DNA from: Acidobacteriota bacterium
GTDB taxonomy: Bacteria; Acidobacteriota; Polarisedimenticolia; J045
Reading direction: 5' to 3'
Assembly (NCBI GenBank): GCA_024276295.1
Contig: JAJRXN010000178.1
Location: 1-12,074, forward strand
DNA length: 12,074 bases
The notes beneath the pieces were generated by a model, which had not been told where the DNA came from, made no database searches, and worked only from the letters and a program-made list of their open reading frames with translations. This document shows, one piece after another, positions 5,136-11,974 of the stretch (the stretch's first letter is position 1; each line of letters starts with the position of its first letter). A program made the translations under genes and the position numbers.

Positions 5136-7828
5136 GCGCTCCGGGCACGTCCCCCCGCCGCCGTGCCGGCATGCCGAGCGCGCTGCCCTCGCGGCTGACG
5201 CCGATGTTCCGCCAGTGGCTCGAGGCCAAGCGCCAGCACCCGGACGCACTGCTGTTTTTCCGGATGGGCGACTTCTACGAGCTGTTCTTCGACGACGCCA
5301 GGCTCGCGGCGCCGATCCTCGAGATCGCGCTGACCCGCCGCGGCAAGGGCACCGAGACCGAGGCGCCGATGTGCGGCGTGCCGCACCACGCGCTCGACCA
5401 GTACGTCGCCAGACTCGTCGACCGGGGACACCGGGTCGCGATCTGCGAGCAGATGGAGGACCCGCGCAAGACGAAGAAGATGGTCCGGCGCGAGGTCGTG
5501 CGGGTGATCAGCCCCGGGACGGTGATCGATCCGAAGTCGCTCGACCCGGCCGCCGCCAACTGGCTGGCGGCGGTCCACGAGACCGACGACGGACGGACGG
5601 GCGTGGCGCTGGTCGACCTTTCGACCGGCTCGCTGGTGCTGGCGGAAGGCTCCGGCGAGCAGGGCCTCGAGGACGTGCTCGCGCGCTACGAGGTGCGCGA
5701 GGTCCTCGTCGCCGAGCGGGGCGCGGGACCGCTCGAGGCGCGGCTGCCGGAGATCCGCGGACGGCGCCCGGTGCTCACGCCGCTCGACGACGACCTGTTC
5801 CACGCCGGCATGGCGCGCGAACGGGTGCTCGACGGACTCGGCGTCGCCACGCTCTCCGGCTTCGGCTGCCCCGACGACCACCCCGCGCTGCCGGCGGTCG
5901 CGGCGGCACTGACGCATCTTGCCGACACCCAGCGCGTCCGCCCGGCCCACCTCGACCGGTTGCGGGTCGAACAGCCGGACAGTCGCGTCACGCTCGACCA
6001 GACGACGCGCCGCAATCTCGAACTCGTCGCCAACCTGCGCGACGGCTCGCGGCGCGCGACGCTGTTCGAGGTGCTCGACCGGACGCGCACCCCGATGGGA
6101 ACGCGGCTGCTGCGAAGCTGGATTCTCGAACCGCTGCGCGACGCCGCGGCGATCCGCGCCCGGCAGGACGTGATCGACGACATGGTCCAGCGCGGCGACC
6201 TGCGGGCCCGGGTCCGCGAGGCGCTGTCCGGCGTGCGGGATCTCGAGCGGCTGGTCGGACGGGCGGCACTGCGGCTGGCGACCCCGGCGGACCTGGCGAC
6301 CCTGCGCGGTTCGCTCGAGCGGCTCCCCGAGCTTCGCGAGGCGACCGCCGGACTGCCCTCCCCTCGCTCGCGGGAGCTGGCGGATGCCGTCGACCCGCTC
6401 GACGAACTCCGTGACCGGCTGCGCGCGGCACTGGCCGACGAGCCGGGGGCGGTCGGCGAGGGCCGGGTCATCCGCGAAGGCTGGGACGAGGCGCTCGACG
6501 AGGCCCGGCGGCTGGCTCGCGGCGGGCGCAGCCTGATCGCGGAGATCGAGGCGCGCGAGCGCGAGCGGACCGGGATCGGCTCGCTCAAGATCCGCTACAA
6601 CCGCGTCTTCGGCTACTCCATCGAGGTCAGCAAGTCGAACCTGGCCCGGGTTCCCGGCGACTACGAGCGACGCCAGACGCTCGCCTCGGCCGAGCGGTTC
6701 GTCACGCCGGAGATCCGCGACCTCGAGGCGCGGATCCTCTCCGCCGAAGAGCGCCTCGCCGAACGCGAGCGCGAGCTGTTCGACGCGCTGGTCCGGGACG
6801 TCGTCGCCGAAGCCTCGCGGCTCAAGTCGACCGGTGCGGCGGTGGCCGAGATCGACGTGCTCGCCGGCCTCGCGGAGCTGGCAGCGCTCGACGGCTGGTC
6901 CCGCCCCGTGGTCGACGAGCGGGACCGGATCGAGATCGAGGACGGGCGGCACCCGGTCGTCGAGAGCCTGCTGCCCTCCGGGACGTTCGTCCCCAACGAC
7001 TGCCGGCTCGACGAGAACCGCCGGCTGCTGATCGTCACTGGTCCCAACATGGGCGGCAAGAGCACGTTCCTGCGCCAGGTGGCGCTGATCACGATCCTGG
7101 CCCAGATCGGCTCGTTCGTCCCGGCCCGCGCGGCGCGGATCGGCCTGGTCGACCGCGTGTTCTGCCGCGTCGGCGCGTCGGACAACCTCGCGGGAGGCGA
7201 GTCGACGTTCATGGTCGAGATGACCGAGACGGCGAACATCCTGCACAACGCGACGCCGCAGAGTCTGGTGATCCTCGACGAGATCGGCCGCGGCACGGCG
7301 ACCTGGGACGGCATGGCGCTCGCCTGGTCGGTCGTCGAGCACCTGCACGACGACCCGCGGCTCTCACCCAAGGCGCTGTTCGCCACGCACTATCACGAGC
7401 TGACCGAGCTGGCAGCCGCGCTTCCGCGGCTGGCCAACGTGCACATCACGGTGCGGGAGTACGGACAGGAGGTCGTCTTCCTCCACCGGGTCGAACCGGG
7501 GCCGTCGGACCGCTCCTACGGAATCCACGTCGCGCGTCTGGCCGGCCTGCCCGACCGCGTCGTCGAACGGGCACGCACGATCCTCGAGGACCTCAGCCGC
7601 AGAGGAGCGCACGCGGTGCGCATCGAGTCCGGCGCGTCGCGCACGCCGCAGCTCCCGCTGTTCGGCCTGCCGGCCGAACCGCCGGTCGCGACGGAAGACG
7701 ACCCGGTCGTGCGGGAGGTCCTCGCACGGCTCGAGGCGGCCGATCCGGACGGACTCTCGCCACGCGAAGCTCACCGGATGCTGTGCGAGCTGGTCGACCG
7801 GCTGCGCGGCCGCGGCTCGAGCGGCTGA
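5132..7828 (+). CDS. mutS: DNA mismatch repair protein MutS
   Basis: MutS recognises mismatches and small loops and uses ATP to recruit MutL. The product is 898 residues, normal to slightly long. Seen: mismatch-reading motif GDFYELF with F48 and E50; connector and lever regions; clamp region around KIRYNRVFGYSIEVSKSN; Walker A GPNMGGKST (637-645); DNLAGGESTFMVEM (684-697); Walker B LDEIGRGTATWDG with D716 and E717; ATHYHEL; and a C-terminal DPDGLSPREAHRMLCEL dimer/tetramer-type helix. The family usually has TSTYDG or TSTFDG where this has TATWDG. GTG 5132 is preferred because it overlaps the previous stop; ATG 5171 would remove 13 residues and has no ribosome binding site. No mutL is nearby. 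All catalytic elements look intact, so it is probably functional. Confidence 0.97.
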   Translation: MSAPGTSPRRRAGMPSALPSRLTPMFRQWLEAKRQHPDALLFFRMGDFYELFFDDARLAAPILEIALTRRGKGTETEAPMCGVPHHALDQYVARLVDRGHRVAICEQMEDPRKTKKMVRREVVRVISPGTVIDPKSLDPAAANWLAAVHETDDGRTGVALVDLSTGSLVLAEGSGEQGLEDVLARYEVREVLVAERGAGPLEARLPEIRGRRPVLTPLDDDLFHAGMARERVLDGLGVATLSGFGCPDDHPALPAVAAALTHLADTQRVRPAHLDRLRVEQPDSRVTLDQTTRRNLELVANLRDGSRRATLFEVLDRTRTPMGTRLLRSWILEPLRDAAAIRARQDVIDDMVQRGDLRARVREALSGVRDLERLVGRAALRLATPADLATLRGSLERLPELREATAGLPSPRSRELADAVDPLDELRDRLRAALADEPGAVGEGRVIREGWDEALDEARRLARGGRSLIAEIEARERERTGIGSLKIRYNRVFGYSIEVSKSNLARVPGDYERRQTLASAERFVTPEIRDLEARILSAEERLAERERELFDALVRDVVAEASRLKSTGAAVAEIDVLAGLAELAALDGWSRPVVDERDRIEIEDGRHPVVESLLPSGTFVPNDCRLDENRRLLIVTGPNMGGKSTFLRQVALITILAQIGSFVPARAARIGLVDRVFCRVGASDNLAGGESTFMVEMTETANILHNATPQSLVILDEIGRGTATWDGMALAWSVVEHLHDDPRLSPKALFATHYHELTELAAALPRLANVHITVREYGQEVVFLHRVEPGPSDRSYGIHVARLAGLPDRVVERARTILEDLSRRGAHAVRIESGASRTPQLPLFGLPAEPPVATEDDPVVREVLARLEAADPDGLSPREAHRMLCELVDRLRGRGSSG

Positions 7829-7867
7829 AGGACGCGCGGACGCCGAGTTCCGCACCGGCCGCCCGGT

Positions 7868-8221
7868 TCACGCTCCGGCGCCGCAGTCCCCGACCATGCG
7901 GATCGCGCTTTCGCGATCCGGATACAGGTCGACGAGGCGGTCGAGACGGGTCAGCTCGATCAGGTCGCGGACCTTGCCGTTCGCTCCGGCGACGGCGAAG
8001 CGCCGGCCGGCCGCCTGGACGACCCGGCGGCAGGCGACGACCTCCCCGAGCGCGGCGGAGTCGAGGTAGGTCACTTCCTGCAGATCGAGCACGACGTGCC
8101 GCGGCTCGTCGGCGGCGAGCATCTCGACGACCGAGCGCAGCTCGTCGAGACCCGAGCCGATCGTCAGCCGCCCGGAAAGCCGGACGACCGCGACGTCCCC
8201 CACCGAGGCGACCGTCAGCAT
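7868..8221 (-). CDS. STAS-domain anti-sigma factor antagonist (RsbV/SpoIIAA-like)
   Basis: In partner-switching systems this small protein, when unphosphorylated, binds the anti-sigma kinase and releases its target. The 117-residue product is a single STAS domain: VVRLSGRLTIGSG near the N-terminus, strand VVLDLQEV, then YLDSAALGE with S55 as the expected phosphorylation site, and FAVAGANGKVRDLIELTRLDRL toward the end. The usual motif is DSxGLG; here it is DSAALG, so the first Gly is Ala. ATG 8221 shares its first base with the stop of the kinase gene (TGATG), implying coupled translation. Convergent with mutS, 39 bases from its end. No sigma factor or PP2C phosphatase adjoins, so the regulated target is unknown. 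Confidence 0.87.
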   Translation of the reverse strand: MLTVASVGDVAVVRLSGRLTIGSGLDELRSVVEMLAADEPRHVVLDLQEVTYLDSAALGEVVACRRVVQAAGRRFAVAGANGKVRDLIELTRLDRLVDLYPDRESAIRMVGDCGAGA

Positions 8222-8673
8222 CACGTGCTCCCGGTCGCCGGCGCGTCGCCGCGCGCCGCCGGACGGGCCCGGAGGAACGTGACCTTCATGCCGTGGTCGA
8301 GACGCTCGATGCGCATCTCGTCGACCAGGCTGCGGATCAGCAGCAGGCCTCGGCCCGAGGTGCGCAGCAGGTTCTCCGGCGCGGTCGGATCGGGCATCGC
8401 CGCAGGATCGAAACCGGGACCGTGGTCGAGCACGTGGACCTCGAACCGCGTGGCCGAGATGGCGAACTCGAGGCGCACGAGCCGGTCCGGATCGAAGCCG
8501 TGCGCATGCTTCATCGCGTTGATCGCCCCTTCGCGCACCGCGAGACCGAGATCGAGACACCCCTCGTCGTCGAACCCGGCGAGCGCGGCGATCCTCTCCG
8601 CCGCCTGCTGGAGCCAGTCGAGGTGTTCGAGCCTGCTCGGCACTTCGATGACGATCATCTCGGCCCGTTTCAT
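8221..8673 (-). CDS. Anti-sigma regulatory serine kinase (RsbW/SpoIIAB-like, HATPase_c_2)
   Basis: A GHKL-type ATPase that sequesters a sigma factor or other partner and phosphorylates the STAS antagonist encoded next to it. Seen in the 150-residue product: N-box REGAINAMKHAHG (E48, N52, H56), G1 box LDHGPGFDP (D83, G85, G87) and G2 box SGRGLLLIRSLVDEM (106-120). These cover the whole ATP site, and the length is normal for a free-standing kinase. ATG 8673 is chosen; a second ATG at 8658 is possible. No good Shine-Dalgarno precedes either. An extended -10-like TGCTAGCAT ends 7 bases before ATG 8673, so the transcript could be leaderless. Partner and signal cannot be deduced. Confidence 0.9.
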   Translation of the reverse strand: MKRAEMIVIEVPSRLEHLDWLQQAAERIAALAGFDDEGCLDLGLAVREGAINAMKHAHGFDPDRLVRLEFAISATRFEVHVLDHGPGFDPAAMPDPTAPENLLRTSGRGLLLIRSLVDEMRIERLDHGMKVTFLRARPAARGDAPATGST

Positions 8674-8680
8674 CGGCCGG

Positions 8681-8689
8681 ATGCTAGCA
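8681..8689 (-). promoter_or_regulatory. Candidate extended -10 for the anti-sigma kinase/antagonist pair
   Basis: TGC-TAGCAT on the minus strand in the 69-base gap before the kinase gene; TAGCAT matches TATAAT at 4 of 6 positions and carries the TGn extension. The start point would fall at or next to ATG 8673, giving a leaderless message. No -35 box seen. Confidence 0.3.
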
Positions 8690-8742
8690 GAATCGCCGGG
8701 ACTCGACGCGCGGGGCCGGAGCGGGCGGGGGCGCCGGGCCGG

Positions 8743-9549
8743 TCAGGGACCGAACAGCACCGAGGTCAGGGCCTGCTCGGGGCGGATCAGGACGCGCCCT
8801 TCGAGCCGGGCGACGATCTCCGATCCGCGACGGACGAGCACGACCGGCACGGCGCCGATCTCGTACTGTCGGGCCAGCGGGTCGTCCTCGAACTTTCGCG
8901 GCAGGCCGTGAAAACGGAAGTGGATCGCGTTCCCGTCGAGGCTCCGCGACAGCTTGATGATGCGCGGGACGATCCGTTCGCAGTGCGGACACCACGAGCC
9001 GAAGAAGACGTCCACCTCGACCGGCCCCTCGACCTTCGCCAGCAGGCGCAGTTCACCGCGTCCCGGCTCGTATTCCGCCGCACCCCGCCGGTACTCCGGC
9101 AGCGCGGCCAGCAGTTCGTCCGCGGCGCGCTCGCCGGTCAGCGGCTCGGCCGGCTCGAGCACGACCCGGCCGCGATCGGACTCGAAGACCAGCGCCAGGC
9201 CCTCGATCGTGATCGGAACCTCGCTCGTCGTGGCGGCGGGATTGGCCGTCACGGCATCCGGCTCGCCCTCGACCGGCGCAACGGCCGCGGGGTCGAGCCG
9301 GCGCGCGACCTTCGCACCCGCGACGACCAGCCACGGCGCGCCGAGACTCGGGGCCTCGACCAGCAGCCGCGGTATGCCCTCCGACCGGTAGATCCGGGCC
9401 TCGGGATCCGGCTGGTCGCCCAGCCGAAGCTGGAAGTGACCGGTACGGAGCAGCACGAGCGACGCGTCGCCGTCGGCGACGGCAGGCCCGCCGGACAGGA
9501 CGCCGGCCAGCATCACGACCAGGGCGACGACGGACAGCGTCGATCTCAC
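8743..9549 (-). CDS. Secreted thioredoxin-like protein with intact WCPHC site and an unassigned N-terminal domain
   Basis: A probable periplasmic thiol-disulfide oxidoreductase. Seen in the 268-residue product: signal peptide (hydrophobic 5-20, cleavage near AVA-DG, residue 26); an unrecognised, strand-rich segment of about 150 residues (27-175); then a thioredoxin fold with VEVDVFFGSWCPHCERIV (C187 and C190, residues 186-190 WCPHC) and cis-Pro in GAVPVVLV (P235). CPHC is typical of DsbA-like and periplasmic thioredoxin-like proteins. The only cysteines in the protein are these two. GTG 9549 overlaps the upstream stop as GTGA, so it is coupled to the MauE-fusion gene. The membrane partner likely exchanges electrons or supports maturation; direction (oxidase, reductase or isomerase) cannot be read from sequence. 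Confidence 0.85.
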   Translation of the reverse strand: MRSTLSVVALVVMLAGVLSGGPAVADGDASLVLLRTGHFQLRLGDQPDPEARIYRSEGIPRLLVEAPSLGAPWLVVAGAKVARRLDPAAVAPVEGEPDAVTANPAATTSEVPITIEGLALVFESDRGRVVLEPAEPLTGERAADELLAALPEYRRGAAEYEPGRGELRLLAKVEGPVEVDVFFGSWCPHCERIVPRIIKLSRSLDGNAIHFRFHGLPRKFEDDPLARQYEIGAVPVVLVRRGSEIVARLEGRVLIRPEQALTSVLFGP

Positions 9550-10496
9550 GGCTCCCTCCCCTCGGCCAGCGCATCGATCTCGCCGGACTCCGGCAGGCGG
9601 TTCCAGACGCGCACGACCTCGCCGTCACGGACGAGGAAGGTGCGTGGCAGGGTGCGGTACAGCGGCTTGAGCATGTTCCACGGCACGCCATGGACCGGAA
9701 ACGCCGGTCCGACGGTCCACAGGAACTCGCTTTCGAGTTCGGGATTCTCCTCGGCCAGCGCGACGATGCCGACGTCGCTGCCGGCGAACACGAGTTCGTT
9801 GATCGACGGCACGGCGGCCCGCGTCGCCTCGTCCGCCCGGTCGATCAGCAGCACGAGCCAGGCTCCCTCGAACGCCTCGGGGATCGCGTCCGCGACCGGG
9901 AGGCTCTCGAGCGGCACGCCCTCTCGCAACAGCGTGACTCCCGGCCAGCCGTCGATCGGCAGGTGCGGCGCGGCCAGCGCGAAGATCAGCGCGCCGCCGG
10001 TCACGACCGCCACGAGCAGCCACCGCCCCCGCGCCGGACGCGAGGCGCCGCGACCGAGCCACGCCAGCAGGGCGAGGGCGAGCAGCAGCGCGTTGACGAT
10101 CACGTGCTGCAGCGGACTCTGCTGGACGAGATTGCCGAAACAGCCGCACGAGGCGGCCTCTTCCGGAGGAAGCACGAGCTGCCAGGCCGCCAGCCCGAGG
10201 AAGAACACCATCAGCATCGTGGCGACGGCGAGCACCGCCCGGTGTCGCAGACCGGCGATCAGCGCCGCGGCGAGCCCGGCCTCCACCACGATGACGGCGA
10301 TCCCCGCCGGCAGGGCCAGGACGCCGGGAAGCAGTCCCTGGCGGGCGATCTCGTCGGCGAAACCATGTGGATCGACGGCCTTGGCCCAGGAGGAGACCGC
10401 AAAGGCGATGCCGAGCAGGACGCCGGCCGCGGTGCCCACCAGGGCGAGAGACCGGCCGGTCGGCGAGGATGCGTGGTCGGTGACGGTGGTGGTCAT
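9546..10496 (-). CDS. MauE-type membrane protein fused to a cysteine-free thioredoxin-like domain
   Basis: MauE/DoxX-family proteins are membrane redox helpers; MauE itself is needed for disulfide-rich methylamine dehydrogenase. Seen in the 316-residue product: about five hydrophobic helices (17-37, 57-80, 88-108, 132-148, 158-176), the family motif SCGCFG (C117, C119) before helix four, then a soluble C-terminal domain (about 185-316) with thioredoxin/TlpA layout: GAWLVLLI strand, PSINEL helix start, and LPRTFLVRDGEVV with probable cis-Pro P284. Where relatives have CPxC the sequence reads DEAT (222-225), and there is no cysteine after C119. ATG 10496 is used; ATG 10541 and ATG 10577 are open in frame but G/C at third positions declines toward 10577. 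It overlaps the secreted thioredoxin gene by 4 bases. No mau structural genes are present, so a methylamine role is unlikely to be shown here. Confidence 0.82.
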   Translation of the reverse strand: MTTTVTDHASSPTGRSLALVGTAAGVLLGIAFAVSSWAKAVDPHGFADEIARQGLLPGVLALPAGIAVIVVEAGLAAALIAGLRHRAVLAVATMLMVFFLGLAAWQLVLPPEEAASCGCFGNLVQQSPLQHVIVNALLLALALLAWLGRGASRPARGRWLLVAVVTGGALIFALAAPHLPIDGWPGVTLLREGVPLESLPVADAIPEAFEGAWLVLLIDRADEATRAAVPSINELVFAGSDVGIVALAEENPELESEFLWTVGPAFPVHGVPWNMLKPLYRTLPRTFLVRDGEVVRVWNRLPESGEIDALAEGREP

Positions 10497-10616
10497 CGGG
10501 CCCCGGATCTCCCGCGAGGCACGCCCGGAAAGGGCGGGCATCGCAGGATAGGTCACGCCTCGACGGGCCGCCAGCATGCGCCGGACGCCCCGGTTGACAG
10601 CGACGACGGGGCCCGG
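10497..10616. other. 120-base gap between the hydrolase and the MauE-fusion gene
   Basis: No gene of its own. It holds in-frame ATG codons at 10541 and 10577 upstream of the preferred MauE-fusion start, and a small inverted repeat CGCCC-GGAAA-GGGCG (10522-10536) without a T-run, so not a convincing terminator. A TTGACA at 10594-10599 on the plus strand has no -10 partner or gene. Confidence 0.5.
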
Positions 10617-11792
10617 CTACGGGCGGGTCGTGACGCCCACGAGCCGGAACAGCCGCTCGTCCTTGCGCTCGCGGCCGCGAATCCTCGCGCTAGGCTCGCA
10701 GCGCAGGACGGCGTGGATGTCGGCGATCACCTCGGGCCGATAAAGGTATCCCCAGTGGTCGAACAGCCGCTCGCGCACCGAGGATGTTCGCGCGGAGACG
10801 ATCCTCTCGGCGGCTCCGGCGAATCCGTCGGCAGGCAGGTCCCTCGAGGACGGCAGGCGCAGATCGGAGGCGTCGACGACGAGCGTCCGCGGCGGCAGCC
10901 GGCGCAGGTCCTTCGGCCCGTGGCGTCCGAGCCGCTTTTCACGGTTCTTGAAGATTTCCGAGATGCGCAGCGCATCGTCGCTGGCGTGGTTGTAGACGTG
11001 GACCCGATCGCACCAGTCGGGCAGACCGTGCAGCGGCCGGCCCGGCTCGAGAGCGGTCCAGTCGGCATCGGCGCCGAGCAGCAGCGCCTCGCCGAAGAAC
11101 GGGCCGCGCGCATCGGAGGCGCGCCCGATCGCCTCGAACAGGGACTCGAGGACCTGGTTGCCCATCGAATGAGCCGCGATGTGGAGCTGCCGCCCGCAGT
11201 GCGGCGGCGCCCCTTCGGGGCGCGGTCCGAAGAACTCGCGGTGGAACTGGGCCAGCTTCGAGACCAGCCGACCGAGAAGCTGGCCGGACTCGCGGGCGGT
11301 GCGCTGGTCGGCAGGGTAGCGCAGCAGGCTGCCCCAGGACGGCCACGAGAACATCACCAGCGCCGAGACCGGGCTGTCGTCGGGCACGACGTACAGTTCG
11401 TGCAGCCGCTGGAGCAGACGCAGCGAGTCCGGCCAGTCCGTGTTGAAGCCGTGGACGAAGAACAGCGCGTCGCCCTTTCCGTCGGGGGCGCTGGACATCC
11501 GCTGGTAGAGATCGAGAAACAGACAGCGGGTGCCCGGATGGCGGTCGGGATCGTCGGACGGGTCGAGCCGCTCGTAGGACTCGACGAAGTCGTCACGGAT
11601 CAGCCGGACGCGGGAGGTGAACGCGTCGTCGTCCGCGCTTGCGGCCGCCGCCTGACCGAACGGCTCGTAGCGTGCGACGCGGAACACCGGCCGTGCGCGG
11701 TGCGTGCGGTCGTCGACGTACTCGACCAGCCGGCCGCCCTGCCGGCGACGCGCGGTCGAGCGGTTGGTGACGATGAAATGCGTGGTCGTCAT
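10617..11792 (-). CDS. DUF900-like alpha/beta hydrolase
   Basis: Substrate unknown; the fold is that of lipases and esterases. Seen in the 391-residue product: oxyanion-region FFVHGFNTDW (111-120), FSWPSWGSLLRYPADQRTA (148-166), nucleophile elbow AAHSMGNQV with S209, LLLGADADW with D241/D243 as acid candidates, HVYNHASDDALRIS (265-278), and FDHWGYLY with H346 as a likely catalytic His. The SWPSxG and HSMGN blocks are typical of DUF900. No signal peptide or membrane helix, so probably cytoplasmic. ATG 11792 is chosen: GGGAGG lies 7 bases upstream; GTG 11807 overlaps that site and would add 5 residues. It ends in TAG, the only gene in the window seen to do so, and the frame after that TAG stays open into the MauE-fusion gene. 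Confidence 0.85.
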   Translation of the reverse strand: MTTTHFIVTNRSTARRRQGGRLVEYVDDRTHRARPVFRVARYEPFGQAAAASADDDAFTSRVRLIRDDFVESYERLDPSDDPDRHPGTRCLFLDLYQRMSSAPDGKGDALFFVHGFNTDWPDSLRLLQRLHELYVVPDDSPVSALVMFSWPSWGSLLRYPADQRTARESGQLLGRLVSKLAQFHREFFGPRPEGAPPHCGRQLHIAAHSMGNQVLESLFEAIGRASDARGPFFGEALLLGADADWTALEPGRPLHGLPDWCDRVHVYNHASDDALRISEIFKNREKRLGRHGPKDLRRLPPRTLVVDASDLRLPSSRDLPADGFAGAAERIVSARTSSVRERLFDHWGYLYRPEVIADIHAVLRCEPSARIRGRERKDERLFRLVGVTTRP

Positions 11793-11799
11793 CGTCGGG

Positions 11800-11805
11800 C
11801 CTCCC
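11800..11805 (-). promoter_or_regulatory. Shine-Dalgarno sequence deciding the hydrolase start
   Basis: GGGAGG on the minus strand, 7 bases before ATG 11792. It overlaps the upstream GTG at 11807, which argues for the ATG. A short palindrome CCCGT-C-ACGGG (11807-11817) sits just upstream and could be an operator half-site pair, but it is short. Confidence 0.6.
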
Positions 11806-11836
11806 ACCCGTCACGGGCCATCGTACCAGCGCATGG

Positions 11837-11859
11837 CCCCGCCCCGCCCGCCCCGACCC
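11837..11859 (-). promoter_or_regulatory. Potential G-quadruplex upstream of the hydrolase gene
   Basis: Minus strand carries five G-tracts of 3-4 (GGG, GGGG, GGG, GGGG, GGGG) separated by loops of one or two bases, 45 bases before ATG 11792 and inside the divergent gap. This satisfies the standard G3+N1-7 quadruplex pattern. With such high G+C it may be chance. Confidence 0.4.
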
Positions 11860-11914
11860 TGTAACGCATCGGGCCGGACCGGCACTAAACCCCGACGACA
11901 GCCTCGTGAGCCGC

Positions 11915-11939
11915 CCCCCCGGCACTTCGGCCCCCCGGC
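11915..11939 (+). repeat. CCCCCCGGC direct repeat in the divergent promoter gap
   Basis: CCCCCCGGC occurs at 11915-11923 and 11931-11939, start to start 16 bases, 36-60 bases upstream of ATG 11975. It could be a tandem binding site or simply C-tract slippage; low complexity makes it weak evidence. Confidence 0.35.
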
Positions 11940-11958
11940 TCCGGGGCAACCACCCCCG

Positions 11959-11966
11959 AAGGAGGA
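11959..11966 (+). promoter_or_regulatory. Perfect Shine-Dalgarno sequence of the right-edge gene
   Basis: AAGGAGGA lies 8 bases before ATG 11975, the strongest ribosome binding site in the window. It fixes the start of a gene that is otherwise only glimpsed. Confidence 0.7.
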
Positions 11967-11974
11967 CGTGCGAG

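Noticed and set aside
3084..5249. Upstream extension of the secreted-protein frame across lolA and beyond
   Set aside because: It lies opposite or out of frame with lolA and the TPR gene and reads as Arg/Pro/Gly-rich noise.
4277..7348. About 1000-codon minus-strand open frame opposite the TPR gene and mutS
   Set aside because: mutS is unmistakable on the plus strand; the opposite frame is a composition artefact with no family motif.
7854..7867. Hairpin ACCGG-CCGC-CCGGT between mutS and the STAS gene
   Set aside because: A 5-base stem with no T-run on either strand; it could aid termination but is not distinguishable from chance here.
10594..10599. Perfect TTGACA on the plus strand
   Set aside because: No -10 hexamer at the right spacing and no plus-strand gene downstream.
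7783..11864. Two long plus-strand open frames opposite the partner-switch, redox and hydrolase genes
   Set aside because: All have convincing minus-strand genes opposite them, with catalytic motifs and coupled starts.
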